A DNA stretch of 64,000 bases from Pachyseris speciosa (taxonomy: Eukaryota; Cnidaria; Anthozoa; Scleractinia; Pachyseridae), in contig JAEMWC010000351.1 in the NCBI GenBank assembly GCA_016490735.1, positions 221,001 to 285,000 of the forward strand. Direction: 5' to 3'. Both the position numbers and the translations under genes were made by a program. A model generated the notes under the pieces. That model was not told the DNA's origin, searched no databases, and was given only the letters and a program-made list of their open reading frames with translations. Below, one piece after another: positions 9,680 to 18,802 of the stretch. Position 1 is the first letter of the stretch. Each line of letters opens with the position of its first letter.

Positions 9680-10488
9680 GCCTCCTTTTCTGTTCGTCTT
9701 GTAATATTGTGCTGGATCACTTGAGAAAGTCTGTCCTCGACAAGCACCTACTCATAAGAAGAAAGCAAACCAGGCAAAAAAAAAAACAATTAATGAAGAA
9801 ATGCCTGTCAACGAATGGCAGAAAAAGTCAAGCATGTCATAAAGAACTAAAACGCTTGGTAAGACCTTAACATGTACTTTATACTTTAGAAATAACCGAG
9901 GGAACAACTTTATTAATTTTAGACATTTCCGCATAATCTGGCATTATTTCCGCATAATCGACACTTTCTTCCGCATATGAATGTTGTGCCGCGTAGCACT
10001 AGGAACACAAATAGTGGAACAGAGAATTAACTCTGAAGTGTAAATTAAAGTGCTACTTAAACCCATGAATAACCCACTGGGCGTTAGCCCTAGTAAAGGG
10101 AAACAGGGAACCACACGAGGCAAAGAAAAAATCTTTTGACCTCGGTGGGAATCGAACCCACGACCTCCGGATTAGATCTACCGTTACTCTACCGTTACCG
10201 TTACTCTACCGTTAGCTCAGTCGGCAGAGTAACGGTAGATCTAATCCGGAGGTCGTGGGTTCGATTCCCACCGAGGTCAAAAGATTTTTTCTTTGCCTCG
10301 TGTGGTTCCCTGTTTCCCTTTACTAGGGCTAACGCCCAGTGGGTTATTCATGGGTTTAAGTAGCACTTTAATTTACACTTCAGAGTTAATTCTCTGTTCC
10401 ACTACTTTCTTCCGCATAATCTGGCCGAAAATTTCCGCATAATTTTCCATTTTTTCCGCACCCCATCAGATGGCCTGTTATAAGAGCC
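9680..10488 (+). mobile_element. Right part of an hAT-like element, interrupted by a SINE palindrome
   Basis: Matches 37268-37648 of copy B. It contains the end of a CGGBP1-like zinc-finger ORF ([16 protein letters not shown] at about 9685), here damaged by a 9-base deletion after DKHL. Short repeats of TTTCCGCATAATCTGGC follow, then the right terminus ATCAGATGGCCTGTTATAAG. The left half was lost when the upstream LINE arrived. The SINE palindrome at 9977-10403 splits it. Confidence 0.6.
9963..10417. mobile_element. Palindromic tRNA-derived SINE insertion with 14-bp target-site duplication
   Basis: Direct repeats ACTTTCTTCCGCAT at 9963-9976 and 10404-10417 flank a 427-bp insert; copy B has a single copy near 37567. 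The insert is two inverted SINE bodies: arms 10012-10190 and 10226-10404 are reverse complements over 179 bases, with a 35-base centre. The right arm carries a tRNA-like head: an A box (TTAGCTCAGTCGG) near 10212 and a B box (GGTTCGATTCCC) near 10258. The left arm has the complementary B box but stops short of the A box. Likely origin is template switching during insertion (inference). Confidence 0.8.
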
Positions 10489-10603
10489 AAGCTAGAAGTC
10501 TAGAGTTGACTCCAAGGAGTTTAATTTTGACTTTCTTAAAACAACCCACACCTAACATGCATTAAGTTGATATTAACTGACTAAAGGTAGACAAGAAAAG
10601 TAC

Positions 10604-10710
10604 CTTCTTAGTTTAGTGAGTGTGATATTGAGGTTAAGAAACTATTCTCTGAATTGCTCATTCAAGTCCTTTTTCAGTTCTGAGGGTTTTGTATAAGCTA
10701 CCATGGATAC
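10604..10710 (-). pseudogene. CABLES-like exon, decayed copy A (in-frame stop)
   Basis: Same 107-base exon as 37769-37875, with acceptor CTATAG and donor GTACTT both kept. It encodes [20 protein letters not shown], then an in-frame TAG replaces the Lys codon present in copy B. This breaks the left-hand CABLES copy. Confidence 0.75.
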
Positions 10711-10764
10711 CTATAGACATAATTAAGACAGACAGGGAAGAGATAAGATGACAATTTACAGCAA

Positions 10765-10860
10765 TCTCATCATCACCATCATCATCACCACAACCACCAC
10801 CACCACCACCACCACCATGATCAACATCGTCACCATCACCTCAACTGTTACCATCACCAG
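10765..10860. repeat. CAC/ATC trinucleotide microsatellite
   Basis: Imperfect run of ATC and CAC triplets, also present at about 37930-38005 in copy B. It lies in an intron of the CABLES-like copies. Confidence 0.8.
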
Positions 10861-10920
10861 CAGAACGCACCACCTTCACCACTTCATGCAATGTGGCAAT
10901 CACTACAGGGCTGGCATCTG

Positions 10921-11210
10921 GCATTAGTCAGAGTAAAATCTATAAAGTCCCCCTTGGCCGTGAAAGGGTTAGGGAGATGGTTTTTAACCCTTTCAGCACG
11001 AAGGGGCCTCCCTTTGACGAGTAAAATCATCTGGCTTTAGCCAGAGTAAAATCTATAAACTCCCCATTGACGGCGAAAGGGTTATGGAGATAGTTAGGAA
11101 GATAGTTTTTAACCCTTTCACCACCAAGGGGTCTCCCTTTAATGAGTAAAATCGTCTGGCGTTTATAGGTAAAATCTATAAGTTCCCCTTGGCAGTGAAA
11201 GGGTTAATAA
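10921..11210. repeat. Hairpin minisatellite built on AACCCTTTCACC / GGTGAAAGGGTT
   Basis: Repeats of GTAAAATCTATAAAGTCCCC and TTGGCCGTGAAAGGGTTA alternate with the inverted form TTTAACCCTTTCAGCACGAAGGGG. Each pair can fold into a hairpin. The same array is at 39365-39670. The ends resemble remnants of a TTAA-flanked MITE, but I cannot define a single element. Confidence 0.6.
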
Positions 11211-11426
11211 AACACGAATTAGGGAATTAATGAATGGCTTCAAAGCATTACAGTACTGTTCATCTATCCATTCTTTCACTAAATATAAAGGCACTCATTA
11301 AACATTAATAAAATTTCTTTGTATTTTCTTTATGTAGTATTTTCTTTTTGAAATCATGTTATCAGACTGCGAAATTCAATTTCCCTTGAGAATTATTGCC
11401 TTGTTACCAAACAAACACACACCTAC

Positions 11427-11539
11427 CAAGTACGAGGCAAGAATTAAAACCTTCCTGTGGCGGCCTGATGTCAACTCAGGATCATCCAGTAAATGTGGGT
11501 CATATCCACTCAGTGAACTAAAACCAGCATCTGGACTGT
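11427..11539 (-). pseudogene. CABLES-like exon, copy A (itself intact, parent gene broken)
   Basis: Minus-strand exon of 113 bases with acceptor after ...ATTGAAG and donor GTAGGTG. It encodes [21 protein letters not shown] then TSGRHRKVLILASYL, the conserved stretch just before the cyclin-like part of CABLES proteins. The exon has no lesion of its own, but the next two exons of this copy (10604-10710 and 3653-3691) are broken, and its terminal exons would lie beyond the left edge. Confidence 0.6.
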
Positions 11540-11659
11540 CTTCAATTTTAAAAGATAAAAAGATTGAAGAACACAACATCAGCAAAACACTAATTAAAGA
11601 AAAAAGAATACAGCAAGCAGCGCTACGCCAAGGTGATTCCAACCAATGTGTATTTTGAT

Positions 11660-12330
11660 CAATTACCGGTAAGCTAAAAATTAATTATTACGCACTAAAC
11701 AATACTTTCCTGTCACACTGTTTGTACATGGTGCTAAAATTTTTGAGTCTGTGATGAAATCTGATTATTTCGTTTTTGGAATTTCCAAAGAAGCCTAATG
11801 TTTCATTTCCTTTGTTTCAGGATTACAACAATTCATTTCAAGAAAGAAAAACTTATCAACCAGAATCAACTTAATTTTATAATAATGTAAATAGTTTTTC
11901 TGAGGTTCGAGTTTGCAGACAAAATCTTCAAGTATGACCACTAAAATAAAAGCTAAGTACAGAGCAACACTCTGATATGAATCTCGGTACATGTAGTTCT
12001 CAGACATTTTTATTCCACGGAACTCACAAAAACAGAGTGACTCACTCGACTAAGTATACACGAATGACGTCATGACTATTCACCAGACCCCAGAATTTTA
12101 GTGAGAAAGGCTCAACTTTCACCGCATTTTCAAATAAGTTCCTGCTACTTTTAGTAAATTAGTTTCCCCTCAAAATGTTTTTCAAAACACCAATTTTCAT
12201 ATCGGAGAAAAAAAAACTGGCTTTGAAATTTCGCTTCATGGGCACTTTAAAATAACTAGCAAGAACATGATGGCTGTGTTCTCAACATCTGCCTCAGTTC
12301 AGATGACTTGCTATTGGGCAGTGACGTTAA
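11660..12330. other. Intronic or intergenic DNA, no gene seen
   Basis: Shared with about 40108-40848 of copy B. AT-rich, with no recognisable ORF, RNA gene or TIR pair. Confidence 0.4.
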
Positions 12331-13269
12331 CAGGACTCGAGACTATTTTTTCAGCTTATTAGCCTAGTGGCTAGTGAGAGGTTTGATTCACTAACCAAAA
12401 CAAAATTTTCACTAGCCAGACGTCTTTGCCAGACGTTAATCCTGTCAAGCAGTTTCAATATAGGTACTTTCTTTTTCAACCACAATACTGACATACAACT
12501 TATCAGCTTTTTGGAACTAAGTATGTTTGACATTTGAAAGTATTATATTAAAAATAATAATCTTTTTTCACCGTAAATTAATTCTTTAAAATACCTTGAA
12601 GAGACACCGTGATACAAATTTAACATAGCTATTAAACCGAATATTGAAAAAACTTTGAAATTGGAATTCTTACGTCTAGTACTAAACAGTCTCTAAATTG
12701 AACAAAGCAGCTTAAATACAAACATGGATGCTCTTTTGAATGCAAAATGCGATTTGAATTTTAATGGATTGAAATAAAATAACTCAATTGAATGAAGACA
12801 AATTATTTGAATCACATCAATTATTCATCACGTCTCACCCCATAATGATATTGCTTTGGAAACACCATTAACAGAAATGCGTTTAAGACAGAGTATTTTG
12901 CCATTTCAGCCGTCTCAGTGTGTGTCACAGCCGGCGCGTGGTGAAAAGAGAAACACCTTGAAAACCTTGCCTTCAAAGAAATAAATTGCCAATAAACGGC
13001 ACATAATAAGCACTACTCCATAATGAAATTCAACATTGATAAGACAGTATTCTACCGTTTCAATCGAATTTACACACCTTATAGAGTTATTACATTTTTG
13101 TTTGTTGTGACGGCATAAATTCAAATTAAATGAAAAAGTCAATCAATTGTTCGCTTGCACGACTCAATTTGCTTTTGTGATACATATGAAAAAAAATTAA
13201 TTTTCATTTGGTTTCCTTCTGGTCCTCCAGTGCTTAGAACTTTTCACTAGCCGTTAGTCTCGAGCCCTG
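12331..13269. mobile_element. Non-autonomous hAT-like element, copy A
   Basis: Termini CAGGACTCGAGACTA and the reverse complement of TAGTCTCGAGCCCTG form an inverted pair beginning CAG, as in hAT elements. A clear 8-bp target-site duplication is not visible. The interior is AT-rich without a transposase. The copy B equivalent (40849-42343) is about 556 bp longer because a 284-bp internal unit is triplicated there. Confidence 0.6.
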
Positions 13270-13357
13270 GCTAAGCCAGTGGCTTTCTCTATCTCTTTCA
13301 AATATAGGCATAACCTTGAAGGGACGTAAAACTACCCACACAATGATCACAAGTCAG

Positions 13358-13621
13358 TAAAGCCCCGTTCAAACGGTAATGATATATAGTTGATGATAGT
13401 CGATGATAGTTTTAACTATCACGCGTGTTTGAACACAAATTATCATGCACTATCATCGACTATCATCAGCTATCATTTACTTTGACCTGCTCAAAAATCT
13501 CATGATAGTCAATGATAGTTTCCGCAGTTTGACCGCGCGGACGATAGTTGATGATAGTTGATAATAGTTTTGGACCTTTTAACTATCATTGACTATCATG
13601 AGCTGTTTGAACGAGGCTTAA
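13358..13621. mobile_element. Tourist-like MITE (TAA target-site duplication), packed with ATGATAGT repeats
   Basis: TIR AGCCCCGTTCAAACGG, with right end CTGTTTGAACGAGGCT, flanked by TAA at 13358-13360 and 13619-13621; the element itself is 13361-13618 (258 bp). The interior is almost entirely direct and inverted copies of ATGATAGT / ACTATCAT. The copy B equivalent is also exactly 258 bp (42435-42692). A 3-bp TAA duplication points to PIF/Harbinger mobilisation. Confidence 0.8.
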
Positions 13622-13656
13622 GGAACACTTTCTCTAGAGACATTGTCTATCCTACT

Positions 13657-13955
13657 TTAGTATAAATCTACTAGCGTTCTATCACGACTACACTTCTCGC
13701 TATCTATTCTGTGATAGATAGTAAGTAGCTGTCCTTAACAAAATGGCGGCCGCTTCTTCGTGTTTTCGAAGTGTCGGCGAGGAGGATTTAGATAATTCAC
13801 TTGTTTAGTTTTGAACTGCTAGTACATTTACACTAAAACAATTAAATTATTCTCTCTCAATTTTAGGCGTGATAGCTAATGAGGGCTGCGCCCTCATCAG
13901 CTATCACGCGATAGAAATCTGGAGCTCATAATCTAATGGTTAAAAACATCTGCAG
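13657..13955. mobile_element. Composite MITE X plus Y
   Basis: X part: AGTATAAATCTACTAGCG at the left and, inverted, CTAGTACATTTACACTAA at the right. Y part directly follows: a palindrome around GCTAATGAGGGCTGCGCCCTCATCAGC with outer arms ATTAAATTATTCTC and GAGCTCATAATCTAAT. It also occurs at 30637, 42745, 24227 and 57471. Confidence 0.6.
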
Positions 13956-14167
13956 GTTGGGTGGAAACTGGGTGATGGCTAACCACCAGTCCCTTCAAAA
14001 GCCTTGGTTGGGTACGGAAACTAACAGTCACATGACATAACAATCACATGACTGTTGGCGCTTTCCTCCTATCAGTGGAAAGGAATGAATGGGGATTTCG
14101 CTTGGAGGATGGGTGGGGTTCCAATTTTACCGATATTTAAGTATCCATGAAAAAAGGGTGTCGATGT
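13956..14167. other. Duplicated non-coding DNA
   Basis: Matches about 42990-43212. It contains AAAACATCTGCAGGTTGGG and a direct repeat around CATGACATAACAATCACATGACTG. No gene seen. Confidence 0.4.
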
Positions 14168-14345
14168 TTTCAGAAAAAACACTTTTATCTTTCTCAACAT
14201 CACGTACTACTAGATGTTCTCGGAATCGGTCAACTAATCGTCTTCCTGTTGCGCCGATGTATAACTTTTTGGCGAAACAGAAGAAACCTCAGGTTTTATC
14301 AAACCAAACATTCCCAGTACATTTTTGTTTTCAGCAAGTTTGAAA
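14168..14345 (-). pseudogene. Penelope-like element fragment (GIY-YIG endonuclease start)
   Basis: On minus it reads KLYIGATGRRLVDRFREHVV, the YIG half of a GIY-YIG nuclease as carried at the C-terminus of Penelope-like retroelements, then breaks off. Copy B retains a longer piece at 45634-46300. The flanking 2.9 kb present in copy B (43213-46130) is absent here. Confidence 0.65.
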
Positions 14346-14738
14346 CTTCGGTGGGGAGGAGGGAGGGGGAAGGAAGAGCAACCTGACGGGGAGGGGAAGG
14401 GACAACAGAGGAGCAAATCCAGAATTCATCTTCTTCCCTCCCCGGATCCAAAATACCAAAATAGACTACGATTATATGAGCAAACTTACCACTGGCGTCT
14501 TTGAGTAGTGCATAATTTTCTCTAATCGGGGGATGGGGAGGATGAGGGCTGGGAGGCGTCACATTTATTTATTTATTTATTTATTTACGACATGTAGAGC
14601 GATGACAAACCCAGGGAGGACAAAGGAATACGACACGAGGTCCCTTACAAAGCCAAGCCTCCTGGTCAGAGGCGGAAAGACAGTATAATTAAACAGTATA
14701 TTTAAACAGAAAGTTCTAACAGCAAGAACTAAGATCCA

Positions 14739-14936
<198 letters not shown>

Positions 14937-14939
14937 CAA

Positions 14940-16260
14940 GAAAATAGGGATTAGCACGTGCACTGAGATGCCAGGTTAGGTCGCCTCCAGATGCGGATAT
15001 GTGCGGATATTTTCTGGATCAAAGGACCGTGTAAGGCGAGAGCTGAAAAGACCTTTTAACCGGGATTTAAAAAGTGATGTCCGCTCCAAGGAACGGATTT
15101 CCAGAGGAAGAGCATTCCATAGAGGACAAACACGAACAAAGTACGACTCACGGAAAGTAGAGGTTCGCGAAACATTGAGACGAATGTCGAGCGCAGTGGC
15201 ACCACGACGTGTAGAAGAGCGAGAAAACTGCATTGTATCAGAGATATCAAGATGTATTTCACCTTTGATACATCGGAAGAGAAAGGGGGAGGTCTAAATA
15301 TTCAAGAAAGAACGAGAGAGGAAAAAGGCTTAGTTTTACGAGGCGCTGTTTGAAGTCAAGATCCAGGCCACGTAGAATATAGCGTGTGGCTCGTCATTGC
15401 ACTGCCTCCAGGGTGCGCACCAAGTTAAGTGAACCAAGAAGAGTGGGAGCCCACACTTGGCTAGCATAGGTCAAATGCGATATCACAAGTGATCGCCTAG
15501 TTGACTTGAGTTTGAAGAAAGTCCAGAAAGATTTCGCATAAGTGTGCACTTCAGCGGCCACATGCGAGAAGTAGGCCTTACGGTTAGCACGGATCCAGTG
15601 TTTTATCCGCTGGCGCATTTTCCTAAATTTTTCAAAAACTGCAGGATCTTTAGATTTGCGCACATTGTTTCTCCAAAAGGTCGTTTTGTTTTTAATTGCG
15701 TACGCGAGATCGCAATCTATCCAAGGCGCGCGCTGCGAGTGCCTAACCTTACGCCTAGGAATAAAGATGTTTAAATGTTTTAGAAACGCGTTTTTCCATC
15801 ACTGTAGTGCAAGATCTATATGAATTGTATCTAATGCGTTTACAGAAAGATGGTCCCGAAGGGACTCAAAGTCAGCGTTCTTGAAGTCATATACATATCT
15901 GGAAAATCAATTAACTACTTTAGTGGAACAGGAAAAATGAAAATAAATACATTTATGATCGGAAGGCAGACAGTTTGTATGCTCAACAATAGCAGAGTTT
16001 ACTAGGTTAGTTTCACTAACGAGGACAAGATCTAGAATATTGTCCTTTCTTGTGGGAACCTCCACTAGCTGATAAAGCTGCTTGAAAGCAATGCAGAAAG
16101 ATGACCTGATTTGAAACCATAACGCAACGCTTTGAGTACCCCCACACCACACACAATTTACTGATGCAGGTTTAGTTACATGTTTTTATCAATTGAAGGA
16201 ATCTTTTGTAGGTAACAAATCTAGCGCGATCCTCATGATATACCAATTCCGGACAAGTCA
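14940..16260 (-). mobile_element. APE-type LINE fragment, copy A (internal deletion)
   Basis: Pieces on minus: RT C-terminal region (14976-15297, FVRVCPLWNALPLEIRSLER), a short RT thumb/finger junction (15394-15663, SHLTYASQVWAPTLLGSL joined out of order to RIKHWIRANRKAYFSH), and the endonuclease end (15907-16152, VEVPTRKDNILDLVLV, PSDHKCIYFHF). Copy B has the same LINE with about 1.23 kb more RT, so copy A lost it between about 15489 and 15490. Not functional. Confidence 0.75.
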
Positions 16261-16505
16261 AAGGGCATTTGGGCTATTTATTTCGAGGTCAGATAATCAA
16301 TAATAACACCAAATCCAACTTTAATCTCCTGTTCTCAGATTTTCACATTTTAATCGATACAAAAATTGCTACAATGTCACAGAATGCCTTTTCTCTTTCT
16401 TACAACAAAAATTCTCAGTTACATGACATTTACAAACCACAATAACTAGATTACACGACGGATGAAATTATCAAGAAAAGTAAACAATGAGTATGGAAAA
16501 GTATC

Positions 16506-16510
<5 letters not shown>
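16261..16510. other. Non-coding DNA between LINE fragments
   Basis: Shared with about 49205-49451. No gene seen. Confidence 0.4.
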
Positions 16511-16540
<30 letters not shown>

Positions 16541-16950
16541 CTTTATTTTAACACGGTAAAAATTCATCAGGTAGTTACAATATAAAATAGAAATACATAA
16601 TAATTTCTAATAACAATAAATGTACACCTAAAAAGTCTCTTCAGTAAAAATACTACTCTAAACTAGACCTGTTTTCCATGAATGCCGTGTATATAACTTA
16701 ATTAACTAAAATGAAGGTTTAATAGTTGCTTCAAAAGATCTAAAGATTTCACTTGTCTTAGATTGCAGGGTAGACAGTTCCAGAGAGTTGCACCTCTATA
16801 GCTAAAACTCCTTTTTAGGTAGTTAGTTCTGGGTAAAGGGACATTTAATGTATTTGTAGAGTCTCTTAAGACATATCCTGACGTACTCCGCTCAGTAAAC
16901 AAAGAAGATAAGTAGTCAGGAGCCAAAAAAACAACACTTCTGGTTACCAT
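16511..16950 (-). mobile_element. 3' end of an APE-type LINE with (ATCA)n tail, copy A
   Basis: The tail (ATCA)n is at 16511-16542. The minus frame (16702-16992) reads LAPDYLSSLFTERSTSGYV, then SYRGATLWNCLPCNLRQ, the usual C-terminal region of CR1/L2-like RT proteins. It is truncated at about 16930 relative to copy B, where the element continues and is itself interrupted at 49904. Confidence 0.75.
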
Positions 16951-17067
16951 TAAGGAATTGACCGAAATCGATACCACTTGCAAGGCTTTCACACGAAACC
17001 GATTTTCGCAGGAGAATGCAACTCTGTTTTATACTGATTACTAAGAATGAATAATAATTTGGAATAA

Positions 17068-18458
17068 TTAGGGACCGTTCATTTTTTATGGGGTAGGGGG
17101 GACTGGTGGGATTTGGAGGAGTGTAATTTGAAAATTGTATGACCCCCCCCCCCAATTTCCGATTTTTTTCGCATGGCCCCCCCCCCCTCATCAGAGTATT
17201 TTTTTGGAAGGCGCCCCCCCCCCCCCCCCCCATGAATAAAAAAATACATATTATGTATTTTTTTTATGTAACTTTTTTAATACCTTAAAGGTATAAAAAA
17301 GTTACTGCATTAGTGAAAGAAAGCTGAAAGCTAGAAAGCTGGTTTTAACAAATCCTCACTCAAAAGAATGAAAAGTCAATTTCAGCTCTTCTTGTTACTG
17401 CTCGTCCTGAGCGTGTTGTAGCTGGCTGCTCGAGGCAAAGCAGCTCAAGGTTTCAGGGGAATTAGAAAACCTCGAAAAAAAGAAGGAGACCTTTGACCAG
17501 GTCTTCAAGGGCTTAACAGGACACTATGTGTCAAAAAAAAGAAAATTAAGACAAAACCGTAAATCAAAGGGCAGAAAACGCAAACGGTTTGAAAACAACG
17601 TCCTACGTGTGTATCATATCTGCGTTGCAAATCCCCTTGCAAAAGAGCTTCCCAATTGTCTTCTTTATCCTCCCTCCATGACAATTCCGGAAGCGTGCAT
17701 AAACGTTGAAGATGTAGCAGCATTGTTGCTAACACGGGATGCAGCATTCATCGCTCACCTACTGCAATCAAGCTACTTCAGCAACGCGGCACAAAGCAGG
17801 CTTATTACCAACCTTAAGCCAGAAGTAAGAAACAGGATGTATTGCTTCCTGCATCCTGAAGATTATAGCTCAAACGTCGGAGACACGAACAAAGAGGAAG
17901 AAGAAAACGACGAAGAAGAGGAAGAAGAGGAAGACAACGAAGAAGAACAGGAGGAAGAAGAAAAGGAACACAGCGACGACGAGATCGAAGAGAACGTCAA
18001 AAATGAGGAAGGGGACACCTCGTAGTAGTTTCATGCCCATCCCATTAAATTTCTCAGAGAAAAGCTCTGGTAACAAGGTCAGTTCCAATTCAGGACTCAA
18101 ATTATTGGTTTTAATTATATGAGCTTGACAACAACATTTTTATGAATGAAAAGAAAGTTGTTGCTATTCAAGACTGTTATATTGGTATGTTCACTGTCCT
18201 TATAAAATATAAAAGCTGTTAAGAAGTTTTCTTGTTACCCTGGAACTGTTTTAGCATATTTGTTATAAATAAAAGAGCACAATTTTTCTTCCATTTGTAA
18301 ACATCTCTTATCCTATTTTTAATCTAATTTTTTCGTCCGACCCTCCCTCTTTCCTTCATGGCCGTGGCTGGCCCCCCCTTTCAAGCCAATTTTTTTCGAG
18401 TGGCACCCCCCCAAATCCCACCAGCCCCCCTCTCTCATAAAAAATGAACGGTCCCTTA
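17068..18458. mobile_element. 1385-bp TIR element with TTA target-site duplication and one ORF
   Basis: TIR GGGACCGTTCATTTTTTATG with right end CATAAAAAATGAACGGTCCC; the element is 17071-18455, with TTA at 17068-17070 and 18456-18458. Copy B shows the empty site (GGAATAATTATGTAAA near 51711). Poly-C/poly-G tracts sit just inside both ends. The 3-bp TTA duplication and GGG-type end suggest PIF/Harbinger or a relative, but the internal ORF is not a recognisable transposase. Confidence 0.8.
17411..18025 (+). CDS. Uncharacterised basic-then-acidic protein inside the TIR element
   Basis: The frame is open from 17411 to the stop at 18023-18025. There is no ATG in frame until well inside, so an upstream spliced exon is likely; an acceptor-like GTGTTGTAG lies at 17413-17421. 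The protein has a charged helix (LENLEKKKETFDQVFKG), a strongly basic block (KKRKLRQNRKSKGRKRKR, a nuclear signal), a central conserved-looking part (VYHICVANPLAKELPNC, then DAAFIAHLLQSSYFSNAAQ) and a long Glu/Asp tail. No DDE or zinc-finger pattern is visible. I do not recognise the family. It is probably an accessory or captured ORF. Confidence 0.5.
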   Translation, partial: ACCSWLLEAKQLKVSGELENLEKKKETFDQVFKGLTGHYVSKKRKLRQNRKSKGRKRKRFENNVLRVYHICVANPLAKELPNCLLYPPSMTIPEACINVEDVAALLLTRDAAFIAHLLQSSYFSNAAQSRLITNLKPEVRNRMYCFLHPEDYSSNVGDTNKEEEENDEEEEEEEDNEEEQEEEEKEHSDDEIEENVKNEEGDTS

Positions 18459-18802
18459 TGTAAACAAAAATTTTTCTTTGAAGAAAAACTGTTTGCACAC
18501 AATTAAGTCAGTTTTTAAGGCCAATTCATGTGGAATTTTCACTATGACCTTTGAACAGGACGTGCCAATGAAATTTTACTATCTTGCTCAATTCTTGTAA
18601 CCTCAAAATGACCTAAAATCAAATCTGTCTTCCACGCTTGCAAAAACCACAACACACACACATAATTGTTTAATGTTAGCATTTAGAAATATGACAAAAT
18701 ACATTTCTCATAACAACCCTTAACTGATACTGTTGACTTTGTGGAAATGGATATCAGTGACAAACATTGGTTTATGTCATACATGCAAGAGTAATAAAAT
18801 AT

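Noticed and set aside
10205..10275. A functional tRNA gene
   Set aside because: A and B boxes are present, but there is no 5' acceptor strand, the anticodon stem is poor, and the sequence continues into a SINE body with a target-site duplication.
11356..11658. A plus-strand 100-residue protein, frame partly shared with copy B
   Set aside because: It lies opposite the CABLES-like exon at 11427-11539, whose minus-strand product matches a known family. Frame sharing is a shadow, and copy B has a frameshift at its start.
13875..13915. CTGATGAG-like motif in the Y palindromes considered as another hammerhead ribozyme
   Set aside because: CTGATGA is followed by a GGGC/GCCC stem, but then by TCATCAG, the palindrome's other half. 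There is no GAAA box and no cleavage triplet.
17870..18100. Phe/Val-rich minus-strand frame
   Set aside because: Complement of the Glu/Asp tail codons of the plus-strand ORF.
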